Source: Parazoarcus communis SWub3 = DSM 12120
GTDB taxonomy: Bacteria; Pseudomonadota; Gammaproteobacteria; Burkholderiales; Rhodocyclaceae
Assembly (NCBI RefSeq): GCF_003226565.1
Contig: NZ_QKOE01000024.1
Span: 1-53,302 of the forward strand
DNA length: 53,302 nt
Direction of reading: 5' to 3'
Shown: in pieces, positions 17,406 to 24,670 of the stretch
How positions within the stretch are numbered: position 1 is the stretch's first letter
How the letters are laid out: each line of letters starts with the position of its first letter
Program-made: the position numbers and the translations under genes
The notes under the pieces: model-generated
Database searches by the model: none
What the model saw: only the letters and a program-made list of their open reading frames with translations
What the model was told of the DNA's origin: nothing

Positions 17406-18053
17406 TTATTTCGGCGCGTCGGGTTGGGCACCGGGTGCGGCGCGGCGGAAGGCGTCGAGTTCGGCGCAGGTGGCATCAATGGCCAGGATGTTCGGGTAGG
17501 GCGTCAGGTCCACATTGAAGCGGCGTGCGCTCTCGACCTGCGGAATCAGGTAAACCTCGGCCAGACCGGGCGCGTTGCCGAAGCAGAAGCGACCACGGCG
17601 CGTATCCTGGGCGAGCAGCGTTTCGAGGGCGTCGAAACCGGCACGGATCCACGTAGCACACCAGTCCAGTACGGCCGCTTCGTCGTGGCCCAGTTGCTTG
17701 CGCAGGTACTCGAGGATGCGGCGGTTGTTGATCGGATGGATGTCACAACCGACGATGGCGGCCATGGCCCGCACATGGGCGCGGTCGTCCGGATCGGAGG
17801 GCAGCAGTGGCGGTGCGGGGTGGCGCTCTTCCAGCCATTCGATGATGGCGGGCGACTGGATCAGGGTCAGGTCGCCATCCATCAGTGCGGGCACCAGTTG
17901 CTGCGGGTTGACCGCCTTGAAGGCGGTGCCGAGGTGTTCCTCTGTACGCAGATCGACGGCAACGTAATCGTACTGGATGCCCTTCAGGTTCAGTGCGATG
18001 CGCAGCCGGTGCGAGGTGCCGCTGCGGAAGAAGTTGTAAAGCCTCATCGTCAT
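17406..18053 (-). CDS. Glutathione-dependent maleylpyruvate isomerase (zeta-class GST family)
   Basis: The 215-aa protein starts at MTMRLYNFFR: ATG 18053 has GAGGACACG before it and follows the hydroxylase stop by 7 nt. The N-terminal thioredoxin-like half has RSGTSHRLRIALNLKGI, matching the zeta-GST active-site loop, then NPQQLVPALMDGDLTLIQSPAIIEWLEE. The C-terminal half is helical with CDIHPINN. It converts maleylpyruvate, the ring-cleavage product of gentisate, to fumarylpyruvate in the cytoplasm. The fold is shared with maleylacetoacetate isomerase; the flanking gentisate genes decide in favour of maleylpyruvate. Confidence 0.9.
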   Translation of the reverse strand: MTMRLYNFFRSGTSHRLRIALNLKGIQYDYVAVDLRTEEHLGTAFKAVNPQQLVPALMDGDLTLIQSPAIIEWLEERHPAPPLLPSDPDDRAHVRAMAAIVGCDIHPINNRRILEYLRKQLGHDEAAVLDWCATWIRAGFDALETLLAQDTRRGRFCFGNAPGLAEVYLIPQVESARRFNVDLTPYPNILAIDATCAELDAFRRAAPGAQPDAPK

Positions 18054-18060
18054 CGTGTCC

Positions 18061-19260
18061 TCAGTCGCGGGCCAGGCAGTTGTCCACATTCCAGCCGTAC
18101 AGCCACTCCATGGCATCGTAGAAGCGCTCGGCGCTGCGGCCCTTCCACAAGTCGTTGCGTACCAGGCGCTCGACACCCTTGGCGTGATAGATGCGACCCA
18201 TCTCGCGCGAGGACAGCACGATGCGTGCGGTGCGGGCGATGCGCGAGCGTTGGTACAGGTCGAAGGCCTTGGCGAAGTCGTTGTTGTTGACGCGCAGGGC
18301 CTCACCGAGTGTGACGGCGTCTTCCAGCGCCATGCAGGCGCCCTGGGCCATGTACTGGGTGGTGGGGTGGGCGGCATCGCCAAGCAGGGTGGCGCGGCCG
18401 TAGGTCCATTGGCCGATCGGTTCGCGGTCGGCGGTCGCCCAGCGCTTCCAGCTCTTGGGCAGGTCGATCAGCTGGCGGGCCTTGGGGCAGATGCCCTGGA
18501 AGTAGCTCTGGACCTCTTCCAGGCTGCCTTCGGTGACACCCCATTCTTCCTTGTTGCGGCTGTGGAAGGTGACGACCACGTTGTATTGCTCGCCGCCGCG
18601 CAGCGGATAGTGCACCAGGTGGCAGTTGGGGCCGACCCAGATGCTGGCGGCGTTCCACTGCAGGTTTTCCGGGAAGTCCTTCTTGTCGATCACGGCGCGG
18701 TAAACCACATGACCGGTGACGCGCGGGGGGTCGTTGACATACTGCTGGCGCACCACGGACTTGACGCCGTCGGCGCCGATCAGCGCGAGGCCGCGGTGGG
18801 CATTGCCGTGCTGGTCGTAGACGGTGACGCTGTCCTCATCCTGTTCGATGCGCTCGACGCGGGTCGAGGTCAGGAACTCGACCCGGCCGGTTTCCTGGGC
18901 GCCTTCGAGCAGCGACAGGTGCACGTCGACGCGGTGGATGACGGCATACGGGTTGCCGAAGCGTTTGATGAAGGCCTCGCCGGTGGGAATCTTGCCAACC
19001 TGGTATTCATCCAGAGCGTCGTGCATCACCATGTAGTCGGTGTAGACCGCACGACCGCGCGCCTTGTCGCCGACGCCGAGTGCATCAAAGGCGTGAAAGG
19101 CGTTGGGGCCGAGCTGGATGCCGGCGCCGATCTCGCCGATCTCGGGGGCCTGTTCCAGCACCTTGACGGTAAAGCCCTGGCGCACCAGCGCGAGTGCTGC
19201 GGCCAGGCCGCCGATGCCGCCGCCAGCGACCAGAACGGGAAGTTGTTGTGCTTGGGTCAT
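18061..19260 (-). CDS. 3-Hydroxybenzoate 6-hydroxylase (FAD-dependent monooxygenase)
   Basis: The 399-aa group A flavoprotein monooxygenase has the N-terminal FAD fingerprint VAGGGIGGLAAALAL and the second-strand Glu in VLEQAPEIGEIGAGIQLGPN. It also has the DG motif LIGADGVKSVVR and the GD motif LLGDAAHPTTQYMAQGACMALEDA. The segment CHLVHYPLRGGEQYNVVVTF is characteristic of 3-hydroxybenzoate 6-hydroxylases. It hydroxylates 3-hydroxybenzoate para to the hydroxyl group to give gentisate, using NAD(P)H and oxygen. It sits between the fumarylpyruvate hydrolase and isomerase genes. Salicylate hydroxylases are relatives, but a gentisate dioxygenase in the unit favours the 3-hydroxybenzoate assignment. 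Confidence 0.92.
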   Translation of the reverse strand: MTQAQQLPVLVAGGGIGGLAAALALVRQGFTVKVLEQAPEIGEIGAGIQLGPNAFHAFDALGVGDKARGRAVYTDYMVMHDALDEYQVGKIPTGEAFIKRFGNPYAVIHRVDVHLSLLEGAQETGRVEFLTSTRVERIEQDEDSVTVYDQHGNAHRGLALIGADGVKSVVRQQYVNDPPRVTGHVVYRAVIDKKDFPENLQWNAASIWVGPNCHLVHYPLRGGEQYNVVVTFHSRNKEEWGVTEGSLEEVQSYFQGICPKARQLIDLPKSWKRWATADREPIGQWTYGRATLLGDAAHPTTQYMAQGACMALEDAVTLGEALRVNNNDFAKAFDLYQRSRIARTARIVLSSREMGRIYHAKGVERLVRNDLWKGRSAERFYDAMEWLYGWNVDNCLARD

Positions 19261-19286
19261 GTCTGTCTCCTCGATCAGAGGGTTGA

Positions 19287-19303
19287 AGCCGGCCTTGCCG
19301 GCT
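19287..19303 (-). other. Perfect hairpin in the gap between fumarylpyruvate hydrolase and hydroxylase genes
   Basis: AGCCGGC, a CTT loop and GCCGGCT form a perfect 7-bp GC-rich stem in the 81-nt intergenic gap. There is no U-run, so it is not a standard terminator. It may tune expression of downstream genes by attenuating transcription or protecting mRNA ends (inference). Confidence 0.45.
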
Positions 19304-19341
19304 GCACGTGGCAGCCGGTGGCCATGTGGACGCGCGTGGGC

Positions 19342-20052
19342 TTACTCGGCGCTGCCGATGGTCAGCTCGATGTCGCCGACCTGGTCGATGTGGCCGGTGA
19401 TGCGGTCGCCGCTGCTGACTGCGCCGACACCTTCCGGCGTGCCGGTATAGATCAGGTCGCCCGGTTCAAGGTGGTAGAACCTGGACAGGTCAGCGATGAT
19501 TTCGCGGATGTTCCAGATCAGCATCGACAGATCCGAGGTCTGTTTGGTCTGGCCATTGACCTGCAGGTTGATGGCGCCCGCTTCAAGTACGCCCAGGTCA
19601 GCAGCAGGTACGATCTCGGTGCACACTGCGGACTTCTCGAAGTTCTTGCCCAGATCCCAGGGGCGACCTTGTTCGCGGGCGACCAGTTGCAGGTCGCGCC
19701 GGGTCATGTCCAGACCGGCGGCGTAGCCGTAGATCAGCGTGTGTGCATCGGCTTCGGCAACGCGGAAACCGGGCTTGCCGATGGCGACGACCAGTTCCAT
19801 CTCATAGTGGTAATTGGCGGTGCCGGTGGGATAGGGTACGGTGGCGCCGGATTCGACCAGCGTGGACGCGTCCTTGAGGAAGTAGAAGGGGCTCATCGTC
19901 GACTTGTCGACCGGGCGGCCCATTTCCACCGCGTGGGCGTGATAGTTGCGGCCGACGCAGAAGATGCGCTTGACCGGCAGGCGGGCATCACTGCCACGGA
20001 CGGGCAGGGAGTATACCGGGGCGGGGTTCCACAGGTAGGTGTTCTGGCTCAT
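19342..20052 (-). CDS. Fumarylpyruvate hydrolase (FAH family)
   Basis: The 236-aa protein belongs to the fumarylacetoacetate hydrolase fold. It has IFCVGRNYHAHAVEMGR, the metal-binding HYEMELVVAIGK (Glu-x-Glu), the Asp of YGYAAGLDMTRRDLQ, then GRPWDLGKNFEKSA and the end TGTPEGVGAVSSGDRI. In the gentisate route it cleaves fumarylpyruvate to fumarate and pyruvate. It lies 27 nt after the gentisate dioxygenase gene and is co-directional with it. Confidence 0.92.
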   Translation of the reverse strand: MSQNTYLWNPAPVYSLPVRGSDARLPVKRIFCVGRNYHAHAVEMGRPVDKSTMSPFYFLKDASTLVESGATVPYPTGTANYHYEMELVVAIGKPGFRVAEADAHTLIYGYAAGLDMTRRDLQLVAREQGRPWDLGKNFEKSAVCTEIVPAADLGVLEAGAINLQVNGQTKQTSDLSMLIWNIREIIADLSRFYHLEPGDLIYTGTPEGVGAVSSGDRITGHIDQVGDIELTIGSAE

Positions 20053-20079
20053 GGCGGGGGCTCTCTGTTCGGATGGGGG

Positions 20080-21120
20080 TCAGGCGCGGACTTCGTAGAC
20101 GCCGAGCTTCTTGTGCAGCGGCGTCTCGTCGGCGACAAAAAGGAAGGCGGCTTCGGTGCTCGATGCATTGCTGAGCGTGACCGGGGTGTAGCCCGGCGCG
20201 CAGCAGGTGTCGGCTGCGCCCAGCTGGAAGGTATGGCCGTCGATCTCTGCGCGGGCTGCGCCTTCGATCTGGTGGAACACCATGGCTGGGGATCGGGCTG
20301 GCAGGCGCAGGGTTTCGCCCGGTCGCAGCATCAGGGCATAGAAACCGAGGATGTTTTCGCAGTCACCGCCCGTCTCGGGGTTGACGTATGAGACTTGCAC
20401 TGCGTCGATGCCGGGCTGGGTTTCGGCCAGCGACAGCAGGGCGGCACGGGCGTCGGCCCAGGGGTAGCGCAGCATCGGGTAACGACGCGAACTGCCACGC
20501 GAAAACACCGGCGAGGGCACGACGCCGCCGCGGGCATAGTTGCGCTCGGCACAGGTCGCGGTGACGTCCTGCGCCTTGCCTTCGTTGTGGTAGGACGTCT
20601 CGGTGTAGTACACCAGAGGTAGATCCAGCACGTCGAGCCACACCACCGGCGCCGTACCGTCGTGGCCATGTTCGTGCCATAGCCCGGTGGGGGTCAGGAT
20701 CAGGTCGCCGCGGCTCATCGGGCACTTCTCACCGTCGACGGTGGTGTAGGCGCCTTCGCCTTCAACAATCATGCGGACGGCGTTGGGGGTGTGTTTGTGT
20801 GCCGGTGCCCATTCGCCCGGCAGCAGCAATTGCATGCCCAGATACATGCTGGCGCTGGCCTGCATCTTTTCCAGCCCATGACCGGGGTTGGCGAGAACGA
20901 GCACGCGGCGCTCGGCCTTTTCGATCGGGGTCAGTTCGCCGGCCTGAAGCAGCAGGGGGCGGATGGTCTCGTAAGCCCAGTAGGTGGGGCGGGTACGCAG
21001 CGCCGGTTTGCCGGGAGGCAGCACCGCGCGCAGACTGGGCCACAGCGGTACCAGGTTGTGAGCGGTCAGTGCGTCGCGATAGTCTGCGGGCAGGTCTTCC
21101 AGGCGACCGAGTTCCTGCAT
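20080..21120 (-). CDS. Gentisate 1,2-dioxygenase
   Basis: The 346-aa bicupin is the first gene of the ring-cleavage unit. The ATG at 21120 (MQELGRLEDL) has GGAGGAGCACACC upstream; an in-frame ATG at 21135 has a weaker site. The N-terminal cupin carries the iron ligands in WAPAHKHTPNAVRMIVEGEG and LWHEHGHDG. The second cupin (about 250-340) has FHQIEG and lacks the full ligand set, as in the family. It opens the ring of gentisate between C1 and C2, giving maleylpyruvate. A divergent LysR regulator lies 161 nt away. Confidence 0.94.
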   Translation of the reverse strand: MQELGRLEDLPADYRDALTAHNLVPLWPSLRAVLPPGKPALRTRPTYWAYETIRPLLLQAGELTPIEKAERRVLVLANPGHGLEKMQASASMYLGMQLLLPGEWAPAHKHTPNAVRMIVEGEGAYTTVDGEKCPMSRGDLILTPTGLWHEHGHDGTAPVVWLDVLDLPLVYYTETSYHNEGKAQDVTATCAERNYARGGVVPSPVFSRGSSRRYPMLRYPWADARAALLSLAETQPGIDAVQVSYVNPETGGDCENILGFYALMLRPGETLRLPARSPAMVFHQIEGAARAEIDGHTFQLGAADTCCAPGYTPVTLSNASSTEAAFLFVADETPLHKKLGVYEVRA

Positions 21121-21281
21121 GGTGTGCTCCTCCATCGGTTGCCGCACTTCCCGAATCGACAAAAATTTGATCCGGATCAGAGTGTTGCGGCCTTGTTTGT
21201 GATGGGCGCACTGTATCGATCGCTCGACATTCGGTCCATGCAATGGTATCAATCCATTCAATTCAATAATCGAATAATGCT
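21121..21281. promoter_or_regulatory. Divergent promoter region between gentisate unit and LysR regulator
   Basis: This 161-nt AT-richer spacer should carry both promoters. At 21256-21275 the sequence ATTCAATTCAATAATCGAAT contains an ATTC...GAAT inverted pair and direct ATTCA repeats, matching the loose T-N11-A LysR box. It ends 6 nt before the lysR ATG, so it may be the autoregulatory site. No clear Shine-Dalgarno precedes lysR. Confidence 0.45.
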
Positions 21282-22187
21282 ATGGATGCCCTCGATGTCA
21301 GGTTGCTGGCGGTGTTTGACGAGATCTACAAGACTCGCAGTGTCACGCGCGCGGCCGACAACATGGGGCTGGGACAGCCCGCGGTCAGCATTGCGCTGGC
21401 GAAACTGCGCGAGCATTTCTCCGACCCGCTGTTCGTGCGTACCTCCCAGGGCATGGAGCCCACGCCGCTGGCGGCGCAATTGCTGCATCCGGTGCGCGAG
21501 GCGCTCGATGCGCTCGAACGGGTATCCGGGCATCGCAACACCTTTGATCCGGCAGCGTCCGATCGCACTTTCCGGATCTGCATGACCGACATCAGCCAGC
21601 TTGTGTTGTTGCCGCGGCTGTGGGCTCGCCTGCGGGTGGCCGCGCCGGGCATCCGCATCGACATTGCCCCTTTGTCGAGCGATACCGGACGCATGCTGGA
21701 GGCGGGTGAGGCCGATCTGGCCCTGGGTTTCATGCCGCAGCTGGAGGCGGGTTTCTATCAGCAGGCGCTGTTCCGCCAGAACTACGTCTGCATGGTCAGC
21801 GCCGACCATCCGCGTATTGGTAAGACGTTGGATCTGGCGCAGTATCAGGCCGCCGACCATGCAGTGGTGACCTCGTCAGGTACCGGCCACCTGATCATCG
21901 ACCGCGAGCTGGCGCGGCAGGGCATCGAGCGCCGCATCGCGTTGCGCATCCCCAACTTTCTCGGGGTAGCATTCGTCATCGAGCATACCGATCTGTTGGT
22001 GACCATTCCGCAGCGCCTGGGCGAAGTCCTGGCCGGACGGGGGCATTTCAGGATGCTGTCGGTGCCCTTTCCCTTGCCCGAGTATGCGGTGAAGCAGCAC
22101 TGGCATGAGCGTTTTCATCACGATCCGGGCAATCGCTGGTTGCGCGGGGTGATCTCCGAGTTGCTGTCGGATGCGGGTTCTGCCTGA
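21282..22187 (+). CDS. LysR-family transcriptional regulator of the gentisate unit
   Basis: The 301-aa protein has the LysR winged HTH at residues 1-65 (MDALDVRLLAVFDEIYKTRSVTRAADNMG, then QPAVSIALAKLREHFSDPLFVR). A type 2 periplasmic-binding-like sensor domain follows (from about 90, FRICMTDISQLVLLPRL). The NahR/LinR-like character suggests an aromatic acid inducer. Divergence from the gentisate dioxygenase gene indicates that it activates that unit, probably in response to 3-hydroxybenzoate, gentisate or a ring-fission product (inference). Confidence 0.9.
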   Translation: MDALDVRLLAVFDEIYKTRSVTRAADNMGLGQPAVSIALAKLREHFSDPLFVRTSQGMEPTPLAAQLLHPVREALDALERVSGHRNTFDPAASDRTFRICMTDISQLVLLPRLWARLRVAAPGIRIDIAPLSSDTGRMLEAGEADLALGFMPQLEAGFYQQALFRQNYVCMVSADHPRIGKTLDLAQYQAADHAVVTSSGTGHLIIDRELARQGIERRIALRIPNFLGVAFVIEHTDLLVTIPQRLGEVLAGRGHFRMLSVPFPLPEYAVKQHWHERFHHDPGNRWLRGVISELLSDAGSA

Positions 22188-22349
22188 TTGATGCCCAGAT
22201 CATGAGCGGGTTGCCAGATCATGCAAGCGCACCCGGCGATAGTCTGTTTGCGGTCGCGTTTTCCCGTGTACTTGTACCGGATGTTCATTTGCGTTGGGGA
22301 CTGGCATGCTCCGGGTTCTATCGGTGTCGTGACGTGGTGTGGAGCGTGC

Positions 22350-22982
22350 ATGGTTGATCAAAAGGATTCCCCTGATCTGTGGGTGCTGAAGGGTGCGTTA
22401 ATGGTCATCCTGATTGCGCTGCTTGTTTCCGGCATCCAGCCCTATGACAGAGCGACCTGGTTGATGGAGGTGGCACCGGTGTTGATTGCGCTGCCGGTGC
22501 TGGTTGCCACCCGTGAGCGTTATCCACTGACTTCACTGCTGTATGCGTTGATCTTTGTTCATGCTCTGATCCTGATTCTGGGGGGGGCCTATACCTATGC
22601 GAGGGTGCCGCTGGGGTTCTGGCTGCAGGATCTGCTCGGGACCGAACGCAACCCTTATGACAAGATCGGGCACTTTGCCCAAGGTCTGATACCGGCCTTG
22701 GTCGCACGCGAAATCCTGCTGCGTGGCGCGTATGCGCAGGGGCGGCGGATGGTGGGCTTTCTGGCGATCTGTGTTGCCATGGCAATCAGTGCCTGGTACG
22801 AGCTGATCGAGTGGGCGGCTGCGCTGTTCATGGGGCAGGGGGCGGATGAGTTCCTCGGGACGCAGGGCGACGAGTGGGATACGCAGTCGGATATGTTCAT
22901 GGCGTTTCTGGGGGCTGCGGTGGCGATCATGCTGCTGTCCCGTTTGCATGATCGTCAGCTGGCGCGCCTGGTCAGGCCTTAG
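22350..22982 (+). CDS. DUF2238 inner-membrane protein (YjdF-like)
   Basis: The 210-aa start MVDQKDSPD (ATG 22350, GGAGCG upstream) is preferred to the longer frame from 22221. The protein has five or six membrane segments and the family motifs LGTERNPYDKIGHFAQG, SAWYELIEWAAA and GTQGDEWDTQSDMFMAFLGA, as in E. coli YjdF. Function is unknown. The conserved His/Asp/Glu residues near the membrane suggest a metal site or enzymatic role (inference). It lies 15 nt before the ACP phosphodiesterase gene and is probably co-transcribed. Confidence 0.85.
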   Translation: MVDQKDSPDLWVLKGALMVILIALLVSGIQPYDRATWLMEVAPVLIALPVLVATRERYPLTSLLYALIFVHALILILGGAYTYARVPLGFWLQDLLGTERNPYDKIGHFAQGLIPALVAREILLRGAYAQGRRMVGFLAICVAMAISAWYELIEWAAALFMGQGADEFLGTQGDEWDTQSDMFMAFLGAAVAIMLLSRLHDRQLARLVRP

Positions 22983-22997
22983 CGGAAGCGGCATGCA

Positions 22998-23615
22998 ATG
23001 AACTTTCTGGCGCACCTGCATCTGGCTTATCTGACGGGTACCTCGCCAGTCGGGAATCTGCTGGGGGATTTCGTCAAGGGGCCCGTGCCGGATGCACTGC
23101 CGTCGTCCATTGCGACAGGCATCCGCCTGCACCGGAGTATTGACGGCTTCACCGATGCGCATCCGGAACATCGTGCGGCGGTGCGCGCTTTCGAGGCGCC
23201 GTGGCGACGCTATGGGGGCATTCTGGTCGATGTGCTTTACGACCACCTGTTGAGCAGGCACTGGGCGCGTTTCGAGGTGCTGCCGATGCGGACGTTTCTG
23301 GACAATCATTATCAGGCCCTGTTCGACTATGACGCAGGTCGTGCGGGGCATGCGCCTGCCCTGCCGCCTGTGCTGATCCGGATGGCGGAGCAGGATTGGC
23401 TCTCCAGCTATGCAGAGGTCGCGGATGTGCAGCGGGCGCTGGATGGCATCGGGCGTCGGCTGCGGCAGCCGGTGCCCCTGGGGGATGGCGTCGGGTCTCT
23501 GGATCAGGCGCGCTGGATGGCGCTGGAAGCGGGCTTTCTGCGTTTTTATCCTGAACTCATGGCGTTTGCGGTCAAGGAAGCGTCCACGGGCGAGCGGGGT
23601 GAGTCACATGGGTGA
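22998..23615 (+). CDS. acpH: Acyl carrier protein phosphodiesterase-like protein (AcpH/DUF479)
   Basis: The 205-aa protein begins MNFLAHLHLAYLTG and has the family blocks GNLLGDFVKG, IRLHRSIDGFTDAHP and VDVLYDHLLSRHWARF, whose His/Asp residues form the metal-dependent HD-like site. The enzyme removes the 4'-phosphopantetheine arm from ACP. Its last 8 nt overlap the spermidine synthase start, indicating translational coupling. Confidence 0.88.
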   Translation: MNFLAHLHLAYLTGTSPVGNLLGDFVKGPVPDALPSSIATGIRLHRSIDGFTDAHPEHRAAVRAFEAPWRRYGGILVDVLYDHLLSRHWARFEVLPMRTFLDNHYQALFDYDAGRAGHAPALPPVLIRMAEQDWLSSYAEVADVQRALDGIGRRLRQPVPLGDGVGSLDQARWMALEAGFLRFYPELMAFAVKEASTGERGESHG

Positions 23616-24495
23616 TTTGGAGCGGATGGGCGAAGAGGGGCTGATCATCGAGCGGCTCAACGAACACGTGGGCTTCTTTCTGCAGGGGGCACGTCTGCTG
23701 GAGCAGGGGCAGTCGAGCTTTCAGCGCTACGAGGTGTGGGACACCCCGCAGTTTGGGACGCTGTTTCGCCTTGACGGATGCTTCATGAGCTCGGAGGCCG
23801 ACGAGTTCTACTACCACGAGAACGTCGTTCATGTTCCCGCGATGGCGCATGCCGGTGTCCGGCGGGCGCTGATCATCGGCGGTGGTGATGGTGGCGCCGC
23901 CAAGGAGTTGCTGAAATACGCCAGCATCGAGCAGATTCGTCTGGTGGAGCTTGATGCGTGCGTGGTCGAGCTGGCCAGGCGTCATCTATCAGGCGTGCAT
24001 TGCGGGGCGCTGGACGATCCCCGGGTAGAGCTCGTCATCGGCGATGGCTTTCACCATGTGACGGTTGAGGCAGCGGCAACTGGGGATGCATATGACCTGA
24101 TCGTGCTCGACCTGACCGATCCGGGCGGGCCCGCCGATGCGCTTTATCGCGAGCCCTTTTTTGAGGCGTGTTCGCGTCTGCTTTCACCTGGTGGTGTGTT
24201 GAGCCTGCATCTGGGGTCGCCCGTCTTTCAACCCGCTCAGGTCCGCGCAGTGGTGAATGCCTTGAGGGCGACCTTTGCGGTGGTAAGCCCCTATTTCCTC
24301 TATATCCCGTTGTATGGCAGTTTGTGGGGGCTGGCGACGGCTTCGGCAAGCCTGGATCCTGCTGCATGTCAACCACATAACCTGGATCAGCGTGTGCGCG
24401 AACGAGGGGTGGACGGGCTGAAGTACTATAACGGCGACATCCACCGCGCCCAGTTCGTCTTGCCGAACAATCTGCGTCGCCTGCTGGGAACTTGA
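23608..24495 (+). CDS. speE: Polyamine aminopropyltransferase (spermidine synthase)
   Basis: The 295-aa protein starts at MGDLERMGEEG (ATG 23608, GGGGTGAG upstream), inside the previous gene's end. The core is SpeE-like: YEVWDTPQFGTLFRLDG, DEFYYHENVVHVPAMAH, the nucleotide loop IIGGGDGGAAKELLKY, LVELDACVVELARRH, and the catalytic loop VLDLTDPGGPADALY, where most relatives have DSTDP. KYYNGDIHRAQFVLPN near the end is also typical. It transfers aminopropyl from decarboxylated AdoMet to putrescine. The Leu in place of Ser in the D(S/L)TDP loop is a small deviation. Confidence 0.9.
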   Translation: MGDLERMGEEGLIIERLNEHVGFFLQGARLLEQGQSSFQRYEVWDTPQFGTLFRLDGCFMSSEADEFYYHENVVHVPAMAHAGVRRALIIGGGDGGAAKELLKYASIEQIRLVELDACVVELARRHLSGVHCGALDDPRVELVIGDGFHHVTVEAAATGDAYDLIVLDLTDPGGPADALYREPFFEACSRLLSPGGVLSLHLGSPVFQPAQVRAVVNALRATFAVVSPYFLYIPLYGSLWGLATASASLDPAACQPHNLDQRVRERGVDGLKYYNGDIHRAQFVLPNNLRRLLGT

Positions 24496-24670
24496 GTCGG
24501 TCGGTACGGCATCTGAATCTTGCTTTCCTGTAGGTTTGTAACTATTACTTTTGATATAGTTTTGGCAAACGTGTCCGTGTCTTGATGCAGGCTGTTGTGT
24601 TCAGCATTGGCGGGCGGATTGAAACAGGCTTTCACGGTGCCAGGCTGGTACTGGATGCCGGAGATTATTT
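24496..24670 (+). promoter_or_regulatory. Upstream region of first TonB-dependent receptor, with AACTAT/ATAGTT inverted repeat
   Basis: At 24540-24561 AACTAT and ATAGTT form an inverted pair separated by 10 nt; it contains CTATTACT (24542-24549), which recurs on the opposite strand upstream of the second receptor. The region is AT-rich enough to be a promoter. No riboswitch fold, including cobalamin, could be recognised. Confidence 0.4.

Noticed and set aside
18055-20391. Long plus-strand open frame of 778 codons
   Set aside because: It is antisense to the 3-hydroxybenzoate hydroxylase and fumarylpyruvate hydrolase genes, spans their intergenic gap, and arises from high GC content and codon bias; no motif supports it.
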